Shown: positions 47,631 through 57,330, counted from the first letter of the stretch. The stretch: DNA of 64,000 nucleotides from Methylobacterium sp. GXS13 (GCF_001455965.1 NZ_LKKO01000027.1:19476-83475); one strand, 5' to 3'. A program made the numbers and translations. The notes: generated from the letters alone by a model not told the origin.

Positions 47631-48290
47631 ATGACCGTTCGCCTCGTCCTGTACGGGGCCGGCGCTCTCGCCCGCGAGATCATCGACGTCTTGGAACGCC
47701 TGAACGCGTACGAGACCGCGATCGAGTTGCAGGCGAGCATCGTCGATCCCGGCATCGATGCGCCGGAGACGTTCCGCGGCAGGCCGGTGGTCCGCGACGT
47801 CCGCACCTTCGCGGGGGACGACAGCCTACGCTTCGTCGTGGCGCTGGGCGAGCCCGGGCCCCGGGCCCGGGCGGTGGCGCATCTGCAAACCGAGATCGGT
47901 GCGCAGTTCGGCACGATCATCGATCCCGGTGTGCTGATCGGCGCGAGCAGCCGCATCGGCGCGGGTGCCGTGATCCTCGGCCATTCCACCATCACCGCCG
48001 ATGCAAGGCTCGGCGAGCACGTGCTGGTCAATCCCGGCTGCACGATCGCCCATGACAACGCGCTGGAGGATTTCGCGACGCTGAGCCCCGGCGTCCACTT
48101 GGCCGGCCATGTCCAGGTCGGGGAGGGGGCCTTCCTTGGAACGGGCGCCTGCGTGATCCCGAAAATCCGAATCGGCGCGCATGCCCTGGTCGGGGCCGGT
48201 GCCGTGGTGATCCGGAACGTGGCGGCGGGTCAGACGGTGTTCGGAAATCCCGCACGCGCCTTGCCGGCCCGGCCCCGGCCGCGCGCCTGA
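47631..48290 (+). CDS. NeuD/PglD-type acetyltransferase
   Basis: A 219-residue sugar O- or N-acetyltransferase. The N-terminal Rossmann-like part is VRLVLYGAGALAREIIDVLE; the C-terminal left-handed beta-helix has hexapeptide turns (GTIIDPGVLIGASSRIGAGA, VILGHSTITADARLGEHVLV, NPGCTIAHDNALEDFATLSP) with the catalytic-type His. ATG at 47631 is preferred since it starts the motif. The adjacent DegT aminotransferase makes a PglE/PglD-like amino-sugar pair plausible, but no dehydratase is nearby. The acetylated product is unknown. Confidence 0.85.
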   Translation: MTVRLVLYGAGALAREIIDVLERLNAYETAIELQASIVDPGIDAPETFRGRPVVRDVRTFAGDDSLRFVVALGEPGPRARAVAHLQTEIGAQFGTIIDPGVLIGASSRIGAGAVILGHSTITADARLGEHVLVNPGCTIAHDNALEDFATLSPGVHLAGHVQVGEGAFLGTGACVIPKIRIGAHALVGAGAVVIRNVAAGQTVFGNPARALPARPRPRA

Positions 48291-48418
48291 CGGGTCGGCT
48301 GCAGGTCACGCCCGAGCTGGCGCCTTCCGTGGCGGTGCCCCGGCATGTATAGCGGGCCACGTCACCGGAGCATGCCGACGAGGATGGTGGCGGCCGACAG
48401 TCAGGACGTGTCTCGACG

Positions 48419-49528
48419 ATGATCCCCGTGCTCATTCCCAGCCTGCCGGAGACGGACGCCATCGTCCCGTATCTCCGCCGGATCGATCAGACGCACACCT
48501 ACAGCAATTACGGGCCGCTCTCCCGTGAATTCACGGCCAAGCTCTGCGCCTTCGTCTCCGAGCGGGCCAATGGTGCGCCGGTCGCGGCCACGATCACCGG
48601 CAACGGCACCAGCGCCATCGAGCTCGCCCTGCGCTACCGGATCGCGGGGCGCAAGGGCCGGCTCTGCCTGATGCCGGCCTACACCTTCGTGGCCACCGCG
48701 CACGCGGCGGTGAATGTCGGCCTGGAGCCGTTCTTCGCCGACGTGGATCCCGAGACCCTGTCGCTGACGCCGGCCATCGCCGAGCGGGCGCTCGCGATGG
48801 CGGAGGGGGATGTCGCCGCTGTCGTGGTGGTCAGCCCGTTCGGGGCGCCGATCGACAGCGCCGCCTGGGAAGCGTTCGAGGCGATGCACGGCATCCCGGT
48901 GGTGTTCGATGCGGCTGCCGCCACGCTCAACCTGCGCCGGGTCGGCGCGCAGCCGATCTGCGTCAGCCTGCACGCCACCAAGGCGCTCGGGATCGGCGAG
49001 GGGGGCGCGATCCTCACCACCGACACAGCCTTGGTGGAGCAGACCACCGCGATGACCGGGTTCGGCTTCACGACGACCAGCCGGGTCTCGAAGGTGCGCG
49101 GCGGCAATTACCGCATCTCCGAATACGCCGCTGCCGTCGGCCTGGCGGTGTTCGACGGCCTGGAGGCGCGCATCCGGCAGTTGCGGGAGGCGTCGCTGGC
49201 CTATGTCGGGGGCTTCGACCGGATCGGCGTGCGCATGCAGCCCGGCTTCGGCGCGGACTGGCTGACCATGACGGTGAACGCGCTGTTCGAGCCCACCGCA
49301 ACCAAGGCGGTGACGGCGGAGTTCGACGCGGCCGGCATCCAGTGGCGGCGCTGGTACGGCACCGGCTGCCAGGCACATCCCGCCTTCGCCACATGCCGGC
49401 ACGACGGCCTTGCGCGGACCGAGAGCGTCGCCGCCGGCGCCATCGGGTTGCCGTTCTTCCCAGCGATCACCCGGGAGCAGATCGCCGAGGTCTGCCGCTG
49501 CGTGGAGCGGGCGTTGGCGTCCCGCTAG
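48419..49528 (+). CDS. DegT/DnrJ/EryC1 family sugar aminotransferase
   Basis: A 369-residue PLP-dependent aminotransferase that adds an amino group to a keto-sugar nucleotide. Signs are TYSNYGPLSREFTAKL, ITGNGTSAIELALRYRIAG, AYTFVATAHAAVNVGLEPFF, VVFDAAAATLNLRR, and the PLP-lysine in VSLHATKALGIGEGG. It follows the acetyltransferase on the same strand with a 128-base gap. The pair resembles bacillosamine- or viosamine-type amino sugar synthesis, but the preceding dehydratase is absent here. Confidence 0.9.
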   Translation: MIPVLIPSLPETDAIVPYLRRIDQTHTYSNYGPLSREFTAKLCAFVSERANGAPVAATITGNGTSAIELALRYRIAGRKGRLCLMPAYTFVATAHAAVNVGLEPFFADVDPETLSLTPAIAERALAMAEGDVAAVVVVSPFGAPIDSAAWEAFEAMHGIPVVFDAAAATLNLRRVGAQPICVSLHATKALGIGEGGAILTTDTALVEQTTAMTGFGFTTTSRVSKVRGGNYRISEYAAAVGLAVFDGLEARIRQLREASLAYVGGFDRIGVRMQPGFGADWLTMTVNALFEPTATKAVTAEFDAAGIQWRRWYGTGCQAHPAFATCRHDGLARTESVAAGAIGLPFFPAITREQIAEVCRCVERALASR

Positions 49529-49555
49529 GCGCGCGAGAGGGAACGGTCGAGGACG

Positions 49556-51328
49556 ATGCAGGCGGACTTTCGACGCATCCTGACGCAGGCCCATCGGTCG
49601 AACGGCACGGCCGCGCTCGACGCGATCGAGGGCGCCCTCGCCACCGTGGCGGATGACCGGGCCGAGACGGCCGCGCAGCACCTCGCCACCCTGGGCTTCC
49701 GGTTCCAGGGCGAGGACAGCCTCCAGCTCGCCGCCCGCGCCTACGCGCTGGCGGCGCGGACCTCGCGATCCCGCACCGCCCAATACCATCTGGCCGCCAT
49801 CCGGACGCGCATCGTCGATCTGTGCCGGCGCCAGGCATTCGACGCCGTGGACGGCCTCCTGGAGGAGTTGCGCCAGGCCAAGGCTGCAGCCGGCGACCGC
49901 GGGCCGAACGACCCATCGCTGATCCACATCGCCTGGGATTACGAGCTCGCCGGCAACGCCGAGGGCGCGGTGCGCAGCTACCTGCTCGCCCGGATCGCCC
50001 GGGACCAGCTGGGCGGGCAGGCCCTGACGATCGACGGCGATACGCTCGAGCGCAAGATCCGCAACCTGCGCAGCCTGCAGATGACCGCGCTTGCCGAAGG
50101 TGGCCGGCACGAGGAGGCGCGGGCGCTGCACGAACGGACGCGTCACGTCCTCGGGCTCGGACCGCTGGGGATCTACGACATCGTCTCCGCCCGTCAGGCC
50201 GCCACCGAGGGGGATGGCGATTATAAAGAAATGCTCGGCCCCCGCCGGATTGCGGAGCCGGAGATCCGCTTCCTCGAAGGTCCGGTGGCGCTGCTGTCGA
50301 CCTGCGGCACCCTGGACGCCCCGCCGCAATACGTCGCCCGGTTCAGAGACTGCCTGACCTTCCCGCGCAGCAACCTCGTGCTCCAGGGCAACCGCCTGAT
50401 CTACGATCTCGCCGCACACCCGGACAGCGGCGTCGCGGACATCAAGGATGGGAAGAACGCCGATCAGATCATGACGGCCGTCTACGGAGCCGGTCGTGCC
50501 CTGGTCGAGGAGCCGGCCGCGGCGCAGACCTTGGATGCCGGCCTGATGATGTTCGGGCTCCAGAGCAAGAACTACGGCCACTGGCTGCTCGAGTTCGTGC
50601 CGCGGATGCTGTGGTTCAACGATCCCGCCTGCCCCGCGGGCTTCCCGATCTGCATCGATGACCATATGCCCGAGACGCATCGGCAGATCGTGGAACTCCT
50701 CGACGAGCGGAAGAGACCGATCCTACCGCTTCCGGCACAGGCGGTTCGCTTCAAGGAGCTCGGGGTCGCCCCGGTCCCGACCTTCTTCCCGTTCGACGCG
50801 CGACCGGGTGTGCCGGTCTACGACTCGGTCTGGCCGAAGGATGTCCTCGGTGCCATGCGGCGCGCCGTGCTCGATAAGCTGGCGGCGCGCGGCGTGGACT
50901 TGCGTACCACCGGGCGGCGGATCTTCCTCTCGCGGAAGGGTTTTACGCAGCGCCAGCTCGTCAACGAAGCCGAGATCATCAACGCTCTGGCGCGCCACGG
51001 CTTCGAGGTCGTCTACCCGGAGAAGCTGTCCTTCATCGAGCAGATCGCGCTCTATCATTCGGCCGACGTGATCGTCGGCTCGGCGAGCTCCGCGATGACG
51101 AACACCATCTTCTGCAACGACAAAGCCCGCGTCGTCGCGCTGATCCACGAGAACCGGTCTTTCAACTTCCGCGGCTACACCAGCATGATCGAGTCGAGCG
51201 GCGCGAAGGTTCTGTTTATTCGCGGCTCGACGGTCCCGAGCGACAACACGCACCCGTTCCACGTCAACTACACGGTCACGCCCGGACAGGTGCTGCGCGG
51301 CCTGGAAAGCGTGGGCGTCGGCACGTAG
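49556..51328 (+). CDS. GT61-like glycosyltransferase (paralogue 2)
   Basis: A 590-residue protein with an N-terminal TPR-like region (AAQHLATLGFRFQGEDSLQL then AARAYALAARTSRSRTAQYH) and a GT61-like domain: MFGLQSKNYGHWLLEFVPRM, FLSRKGFTQRQLVNEAEIIN, IVGSASSAMTNTIFCN, RSFNFRGYTSMIESSGAK. It starts 28 bases after the aminotransferase stop. The next gene is a near copy, and a third at 44711 carries an extension. GT61 enzymes move sugars onto glycans; specificity is open. Confidence 0.7.
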   Translation: MQADFRRILTQAHRSNGTAALDAIEGALATVADDRAETAAQHLATLGFRFQGEDSLQLAARAYALAARTSRSRTAQYHLAAIRTRIVDLCRRQAFDAVDGLLEELRQAKAAAGDRGPNDPSLIHIAWDYELAGNAEGAVRSYLLARIARDQLGGQALTIDGDTLERKIRNLRSLQMTALAEGGRHEEARALHERTRHVLGLGPLGIYDIVSARQAATEGDGDYKEMLGPRRIAEPEIRFLEGPVALLSTCGTLDAPPQYVARFRDCLTFPRSNLVLQGNRLIYDLAAHPDSGVADIKDGKNADQIMTAVYGAGRALVEEPAAAQTLDAGLMMFGLQSKNYGHWLLEFVPRMLWFNDPACPAGFPICIDDHMPETHRQIVELLDERKRPILPLPAQAVRFKELGVAPVPTFFPFDARPGVPVYDSVWPKDVLGAMRRAVLDKLAARGVDLRTTGRRIFLSRKGFTQRQLVNEAEIINALARHGFEVVYPEKLSFIEQIALYHSADVIVGSASSAMTNTIFCNDKARVVALIHENRSFNFRGYTSMIESSGAKVLFIRGSTVPSDNTHPFHVNYTVTPGQVLRGLESVGVGT

Positions 51329-51355
51329 CTCTCGGATACTGGAGACGGGAGCGCC

Positions 51356-53125
51356 ATGCGGCCGACGGCGACCTTCATCGACCTGATCCGGTCGATCGAC
51401 AGCGGCAATGCTCCGACCAGGCTCGAGACGCTGGCCACCCTGCTCAGCACGGAAACGCCCCCGCCGGCGCGCGCGGCCGCGACCCTGCGCCACTTGGAGG
51501 CCCTCGGGTTCCGGCTCGAAGGCGGTGCGCGGTTCGGGGACGCGGCGCGCGCCTACGAACTCGCCGCTACGATCGACCCGCGGGATCCCCAGCGCTGGCG
51601 ATGGATTGCCGCGACGGCGCGCCTGCGCGACTGCGTCGAGCACGCGCGCTGGGACGAGGCGGCGGCATTCGTCGCCGAGATCAAGAGTCGCGGAGGGACC
51701 GAGGCGGCCCTGCGCCAAGCCGCCAGGGCGCTGCTGGGGGTGGGGTGGGACCACGAGTGCCGTGGCCGGGCGGAACCCGCCGTCCAGTGCTACCGCCTCG
51801 CCTTCGCCCTCAATGGCGGCGATGCCGACCTCTCGACCGGGGACGGTCACAGCCTCAGCACCAAGATCCGGAACCTGCGCATCCTGCAGATGAACGCCTT
51901 GGCGGAGGCGGGCCGCTACGAAGAGGCCGCGGCCCTGCACGCGAGCACGCGGGCGATCGCCGGCTTCGGTCCCGTCGGCATCCATGACATCGTCTCGGCC
52001 CGACAGGCCGCCGAGGAAGGGCACGGGCGCTATCGCGAACTCCTGGCCTGCCGCAGGATCCCGGACCCCGAGGTGAAGTTCCTCGGGGGCTCGATCGCGC
52101 TGACCTCCCAGCCGGGGTCCCTCGACGCGCCACCGCAATACGTCGCATTCTTCAAGGACTGCCTGACCTTCCCCCGCAGCAACGTCGTGCTGAACGGGCA
52201 GCGCCTGATCTACGACCTGGCTGCCCACCCCCTCAGCGGCGTCGCCGACATCAAGGACGGGGTCAATCCCGGCCAGATCATGCTGGCGGTCTGGGGGCCT
52301 GAGCGTGCGCTGGTCGAGGCGCCCGCGGAGATCCAGAAGGTCGAGGCCGGCCTGATGCTGTTCGGCTTCCAGAGCCGGCAATACGGCCACTGGCTGCTCG
52401 AATTCGCCCCGCGGATGCTGTGGTTCAACGACCCCGCCTGCCCGGCGGGCCTGCCGCTCTGCGTCGATGACGGGATGCCGGACTCGCACCGGCAGATCAT
52501 CGCGCTCATGGACGAGCGCGACCGCCCGGTGCAGGTCTTGCCGCCGGTGGCGACCCGCTTTCGCGAACTCGGCCTCGCCCCGGTGCCGACCTTCTACCCG
52601 TTCGACACGCGGCCGGGCCTGCCAATCTACGACGCGATCTGGCCGCGCGATATCCTCGCCGCCATGCGGGGCAAGATCCTCAAGCGGCTCGCCGCGCAGG
52701 GCGGCGACCTGCGGCGGACGGGGCGGCGCATCCTCCTGTCCCGGCGCGGCTTCACGCAGCGTCGACTGGTCAATGAAGCGGAGATCGCGGACGCCCTGCG
52801 GCCTCACGGCTTCGAGGTCATCCAGCCCGAGACTTACACCTTCGCCGAGCAGGTCGAGATCTATCACGCGGCCGACATCGTCGTCGGGTCGGCGAGCTCC
52901 GCGCTGATCAACGGCCTGTTCTGCCGCCCAGGCGCGAAGGTCATCGCCCTGACCCACGACAACCCGGCCTTCTATTTCCGGGGCTTCACCAGCCTGATCG
53001 AGTCGAGCGGGGCGCGCCTCCTGTTCGTCCGCGGCCACGCCGTGCAGACGGAGGGACTTCATCCGATGCATGCGGATTACGCGGTCTCGCCCAACGCGAT
53101 CCTGCAAGCGCTCGCCGCCTCCTGA
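51356..53125 (+). CDS. GT61-like glycosyltransferase (paralogue 3)
   Basis: A 589-residue copy of the previous gene with the same layout: MRPTATFIDLIRSIDSGNAP and a helical TPR-like N-terminal region (RHLEALGFRLEGGARFGDAA), then MLFGFQSRQYGHWLLEFAPR, LLSRRGFTQRRLVNEAEIAD, VVGSASSALINGLFC and FYFRGFTSLIESSGARL. Starts 28 bases after the preceding stop with GGGAG upstream. The two are most likely co-transcribed and come from a local duplication. It meets the large minus-strand gene with only 19 bases between stops. Confidence 0.7.
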   Translation: MRPTATFIDLIRSIDSGNAPTRLETLATLLSTETPPPARAAATLRHLEALGFRLEGGARFGDAARAYELAATIDPRDPQRWRWIAATARLRDCVEHARWDEAAAFVAEIKSRGGTEAALRQAARALLGVGWDHECRGRAEPAVQCYRLAFALNGGDADLSTGDGHSLSTKIRNLRILQMNALAEAGRYEEAAALHASTRAIAGFGPVGIHDIVSARQAAEEGHGRYRELLACRRIPDPEVKFLGGSIALTSQPGSLDAPPQYVAFFKDCLTFPRSNVVLNGQRLIYDLAAHPLSGVADIKDGVNPGQIMLAVWGPERALVEAPAEIQKVEAGLMLFGFQSRQYGHWLLEFAPRMLWFNDPACPAGLPLCVDDGMPDSHRQIIALMDERDRPVQVLPPVATRFRELGLAPVPTFYPFDTRPGLPIYDAIWPRDILAAMRGKILKRLAAQGGDLRRTGRRILLSRRGFTQRRLVNEAEIADALRPHGFEVIQPETYTFAEQVEIYHAADIVVGSASSALINGLFCRPGAKVIALTHDNPAFYFRGFTSLIESSGARLLFVRGHAVQTEGLHPMHADYAVSPNAILQALAAS

Positions 53126-53144
53126 GCGGCCCCGGCCGCCGCGG

Positions 53145-56100
53145 CTACACGGCCGCGTAGACCTTGTGGAGCGGGAAGCCGCAGAAATCGTCCTCGACGC
53201 CGAGCTTCCTGATCGGCTCCGAGGGCGTGGCGATCGCGCCCTCCATCAGCAGGCGCAGGAATTCCTGCGGCGCCATCAGGGGGATCTCGGCCCGCAACAG
53301 CTCCGGCCCGTAGAGATCGAGAGTCTCGATCACGTACTGCTCGGCGCCGGCATGCAGCTCGGCCAGGATGGCGTGCTCCTCCGGCGTCCGCGGATCCGCC
53401 TTGAACAGCGGCTCGACCCGATCGCCCGCCGTGTCGTAGCCCACTACCTGCCCATGGGCGGCCGTCAGGAAGGCTTCGACGGCGAGGGAGTGGTTCAGCG
53501 CGGGCATCGACGCGGTCAAGGTCGCGACGTTCTCGCACAGGCAGCCGAAGGCGGTCCCGCCCTCCGCCGCGACGGCGTTCGCCTTGTCCAGGGCCGCCAG
53601 ATAGAACCCGACCAGCGGCCGGCCGAGCGCCGTCTGCATCATCCGCTGGATCGTGGCCGAGTACCCGACATCGACGACGCCGCAGGCGACATCCGGATCC
53701 AATCTCTCCTGTCGGGCATAGGCCAGGAGGCGCCGGTGCATGTCCGCCGCATGCGCTGCGATCTCCGACTCGAGGTCGGTCATGATCCGCTCGACAAGCG
53801 CGACATCGCCCGGAAGCCGCACCGCGACTTGGTCGAGTCCACGATGCGCCGGGGCCGTGAACCCGGCCCTGTTCCAGAGGAGCCCCTGCACGGTGCCCAC
53901 GTAGCGTCCGGCCGCCGTCACCAGCTCCGGGCGGAATTCTTTGGTGAGGGCGGCGGCGATCGCCGTCTGTCGGGAGACGTGGAAGTAGCGGCCCTCGGGC
54001 AGATGGCCCCAGCCGTAGCGCTCCCGGATGAGCCGGTAGATCCTGACGAGGACGTCGCCTTCGCGCGCCAGGAAGTACAACCGCTCGACCCGGGCCAAGG
54101 CCTGGTGGCGGATCAGCCAGGACATGAACACCAGCATCAGCGGTCCAAACACGGCGTACCCGATCTCACGGCTTGAGCCGAGGGACAGGTAGGGGCCGGC
54201 GGCTCGACCGAGGAACGGATTGCGGCCCAGCGCCAGCATGGCGTGCCCGACGACCAGATCGGACGGCCATGTCCGCGCGAGATCGCCTTCGTCCCGCACG
54301 AACCCGCTCTGGGCGAGGATCTTGGCCGGATGGGCGACGTGCAGGTAGGGGATGCGGCGGTCGCAGGCCGCCTGGATATCCGAGTGCTCGTTGTCGCCGA
54401 CATGCAGCCAGCGGGCGCGCGGCACCGCCTCGGCCTCCTCGACGTGGCGCCAGAGGTCACCCCGATCCTTGCGGGCGCCGACCGCGTTCGACACGTAGAG
54501 GGCGGCGAAACGGTCGGCGATCCCGGCACCGCTGAGGATCGCGCGGATGTCGGCCTCCTCGTAATAGGTGTCCGTCATCAGGACGATCCGCTTGCCGAGC
54601 GCGTGCGCGGCTTCGAGGACGGCGATGACCTCCGTGCGCGGGCGCAAGGCGCCGAGGTCGATCCGCTTCTCCAGGGCGTGCGCCCGCGCGACCACGTCGC
54701 CCGGGATCGGCCCCGAGGCGGTAAGCTCCGCGTATATCTCCGACAGGTTGACGTCGCCCTGGTGGTGTTTGCGGGCCCGCACCCGATTCTCGGCGGCCCG
54801 ACGCTCCGCGAACAGCGGGATCGGCCGGCCGGTCTCCGACGAAATCCGGTGCTCGACGAGCTTGAGCACCGCATCCGGGCGTCGGGCCGGGCGGCTGACG
54901 AGGGTGTCGAATAGGTCGAACGAGACGAGGTCGACGTCGTGCAGCGCCTGAAGCGCCTGGTCCTGGGTCCGGGCGCTGTACTGATGCCAATTGCGCGCGC
55001 TGCCGTTGGTCCGGGCGAGCCCGCGCTCGTAGTCGAAGCAGACGGCTTCGTAGCCCTGGGCCCGGCACACGAGGGGAACCACCCGCTCGATCGCGTGGGC
55101 CAGCGTCCCGTCGGTCTGGCCGTGCTCCTCGGGGAAATCGTGCGGGGTCAATCCGGCGGTCAGGAGCGGGCGCAGGGCATCGACCCGCGCCCAGAACATG
55201 CCGCCCACCGGATAGTCGAGATACTCGTCGAACCCGTCGTAGCGCAGGCCGAGGCGGTCGAGCAGCCCATAGCCCGCGCCGATATTGGCGAGCCAGGTAT
55301 GCGCCCAATAGACGATGTGCTTGCTGGTCTCCGGGAAGAACAAACCGATCTGGGGGTCCTCGTCCAGGAGGGCCACGGCGAGGCGAGCGCAGGCGGCGTT
55401 GGCGAACAGCGCCCGATAGATCTCGTCGCGCCAGCGCGTCTGCTCCGCACCGCTGAACAGCGACTTCTTGGTGTGGACGTGGAGCACATAATCGTAGCGC
55501 AAGATGTCGGGCGCGAACACGGTGACGAGCGGCCCGAAATTGCGCCCGCGATTCTCCACGAGCACGACCCGGCAGCGGTCGGCGAGCCCGGCGCGCTCCG
55601 CCGCCGCCTCGAGCGCAGCTTTCTTGTCGGGCTGGTCGGTCGAGACCAGGAGGTCGAACCGGGGAATTCCCCGCCCGAGGTGGGGCAGGAGTTCCTCGAA
55701 CACGTCGACGTAGAAGGCGTGGACGACGACGACGATGCGCGCGGGCGTGCTCTCGCCCAGGACGATGGGGCGGGTCTCGATCCGGTTTGCACCGGCATCG
55801 CGAGCGACGGCGAGGCGGATCGGCCGTCCCTCCGCGCGTCCGCTCGCCAGGTAGTGCAGCAGCGGGTTCGCGCCGGCTTCGGCGACATCGGCATTGTTGC
55901 CGAGGTACCACGCCCCATCGAACAGGGGCCCGGGGGCCATCCCACACGCCGCGCCCTCTCGGAGGTAATGGCGCGCGGTCAGGTCCGGCGAGAGGTCGGG
56001 AACGTGGGTCGCCCGGTACCATTCGGCGTCGAACAACTCGGAACTGGCGACGTGGGTCAGCGCCTCCGGATCGGCGAACGGGCAGATCGGCCGCCCCTCG

Positions 56101-56930
56101 GCGCGCCCATCGTTCAGGTAATGCAGGAGCGGGTTCTGGCCCGCGTCCGCGACATCGGTGTTGGTCTTGAGATACCACGGCCCGTCAAACAGGGGCCCCG
56201 GGCTTAGGCCCCAGGCGGCGCCTTCTTGCAGGTAGTGCCGCGCGGCTTGGTCCGGCGCAACATCGGGGGCCTGTGTCGAGCAGTACCATTCCGCGTCGAA
56301 CAGATCCGAAGCAGCGATCCGCGCGACCGCTTCCGGATCGACGACCGGGCAGGTCGGACGTCCTTCCGCGCGGCCGCTGTCGAGATAGTGCAGCAGGGGG
56401 TTCGCGCCCGCGGCGGCGACATCAGGGTTGTCCGCTAGGTACCAGGGCCCATCGAACAGTGGGCCGGGGCTCAGGCCCCGCGCGGCGCCCTCCTGCAAGT
56501 AGTGCTGCGCGGCTTGGTCTAGCGACACATCCGGGGCCTGGTTCTCTCGGTACCACGCTGCGTCGAACAGCTCGGAACTTGAAGTCTGGGCGACCGTTTC
56601 AGGATTCACAAGTGGGTAGATCGGCCGCCCTTCGACACATCCGCAGTCGAGGTAGTGCAATAGTGGATTCAGGCCTGCATTGGCGACGTCGGGATTTCGA
56701 GCGAGATAGCGCGGCCCGTCAAAGAGCGGGCTGGGGCTGAAGCCAATCGCAGCGCCCTGCTGCAGGTAGTGCCGCGCAGCATCATCGAGCGACAACGCTG
56801 GGACCTGCTTAGCCTGATACCACGCAGCATCAAATAGTTCAGAGCGCGCCAGCCTTCGCTCTGATACACGGCTGCCGAAAACATCAAGGAGATTGCAGAG
56901 CACCCGCCGATATATATTATCACAATTCAT
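53145..56930 (-). CDS. Repeat + RgpF-like + HAD multidomain protein
   Basis: A 1261-residue protein. Residues 30-371 hold four near-exact repeats of 89 residues, each with LFDxxWY, a HYLxxGA segment, a second LFDGxxYL, NPDVAxAG and NPLLHYL-GRAEGRP. Residues 398-650 resemble rhamnan synthesis protein RgpF (RIVVVVHAFYVDVFEELLPH, YVLHVHTKKSLFSGAEQTRW, YPVGGMFWARVDALRPLL). Residues 667-890 are a HAD-like domain (VSFDLFDTLVSRP with the catalytic DxD-type Asp, LMTDTYYEEADI, WLHVGDNEHSDIQAACD). The rest (REIGYAVFGPLMLVFMSWLI onward, about 920-1261) has no clear family. Probably a large glycosyltransferase-like enzyme; its reaction is unknown. Confidence 0.75.
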   Translation of the reverse strand: MNCDNIYRRVLCNLLDVFGSRVSERRLARSELFDAAWYQAKQVPALSLDDAARHYLQQGAAIGFSPSPLFDGPRYLARNPDVANAGLNPLLHYLDCGCVEGRPIYPLVNPETVAQTSSSELFDAAWYRENQAPDVSLDQAAQHYLQEGAARGLSPGPLFDGPWYLADNPDVAAAGANPLLHYLDSGRAEGRPTCPVVDPEAVARIAASDLFDAEWYCSTQAPDVAPDQAARHYLQEGAAWGLSPGPLFDGPWYLKTNTDVADAGQNPLLHYLNDGRAEGRPICPFADPEALTHVASSELFDAEWYRATHVPDLSPDLTARHYLREGAACGMAPGPLFDGAWYLGNNADVAEAGANPLLHYLASGRAEGRPIRLAVARDAGANRIETRPIVLGESTPARIVVVVHAFYVDVFEELLPHLGRGIPRFDLLVSTDQPDKKAALEAAAERAGLADRCRVVLVENRGRNFGPLVTVFAPDILRYDYVLHVHTKKSLFSGAEQTRWRDEIYRALFANAACARLAVALLDEDPQIGLFFPETSKHIVYWAHTWLANIGAGYGLLDRLGLRYDGFDEYLDYPVGGMFWARVDALRPLLTAGLTPHDFPEEHGQTDGTLAHAIERVVPLVCRAQGYEAVCFDYERGLARTNGSARNWHQYSARTQDQALQALHDVDLVSFDLFDTLVSRPARRPDAVLKLVEHRISSETGRPIPLFAERRAAENRVRARKHHQGDVNLSEIYAELTASGPIPGDVVARAHALEKRIDLGALRPRTEVIAVLEAAHALGKRIVLMTDTYYEEADIRAILSGAGIADRFAALYVSNAVGARKDRGDLWRHVEEAEAVPRARWLHVGDNEHSDIQAACDRRIPYLHVAHPAKILAQSGFVRDEGDLARTWPSDLVVGHAMLALGRNPFLGRAAGPYLSLGSSREIGYAVFGPLMLVFMSWLIRHQALARVERLYFLAREGDVLVRIYRLIRERYGWGHLPEGRYFHVSRQTAIAAALTKEFRPELVTAAGRYVGTVQGLLWNRAGFTAPAHRGLDQVAVRLPGDVALVERIMTDLESEIAAHAADMHRRLLAYARQERLDPDVACGVVDVGYSATIQRMMQTALGRPLVGFYLAALDKANAVAAEGGTAFGCLCENVATLTASMPALNHSLAVEAFLTAAHGQVVGYDTAGDRVEPLFKADPRTPEEHAILAELHAGAEQYVIETLDLYGPELLRAEIPLMAPQEFLRLLMEGAIATPSEPIRKLGVEDDFCGFPLHKVYAAV
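55818..56843 (-). repeat. Four tandem 267-base coding repeats
   Basis: LFD motifs at residues 32, 121, 210 and 299 are exactly 89 residues apart, so the DNA has a 267-base period. The second to fourth copies are more alike than the first, suggesting recent expansion. Each copy itself has two related halves about 37 residues apart. Confidence 0.85.
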
Positions 56931-57330
56931 CTCAGAGCTTTGAACTCGAATTTATTGTGTCGGACTCTACCGCTCGCATAGGTATTATATGAATTATCTG
57001 CTCCATACATCACGCGCCGCTTCGCTCACAAAATCTGTACGAAGCGCTTTGATCCGCTGCTGCGATAGCCCAAATAGCCACAGCGTCAGCGATCCTACCA
57101 GGACGTGTTCGCTCGATCGAGGGCGCCGACGCTCGCGCTCCTATCTGTATGTGGAGCATACCCCAAGATCCCCTACCCACACGAAGCTTCAGCCATTTCG
57201 CCCTCTTTTAAGGCCGTCTTTGGACCAAAGAGCGCGGCATCGCATAAAGCGTCCCGGGAGTGCTAGAAGGCGGACGGAGCGGAACCGAACCCGCGTCTTC
57301 CGTGCCTGGGCAGGGGCACGATGCCCATTC

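Noticed and set aside
44712..48058. Very long open frame continuing beyond the GT61-like protein
   Set aside because: The first 230 or so codons lie opposite the acetyltransferase gene and upstream of the conserved MRPT start, with no motif. The frame is open only because of high GC content.
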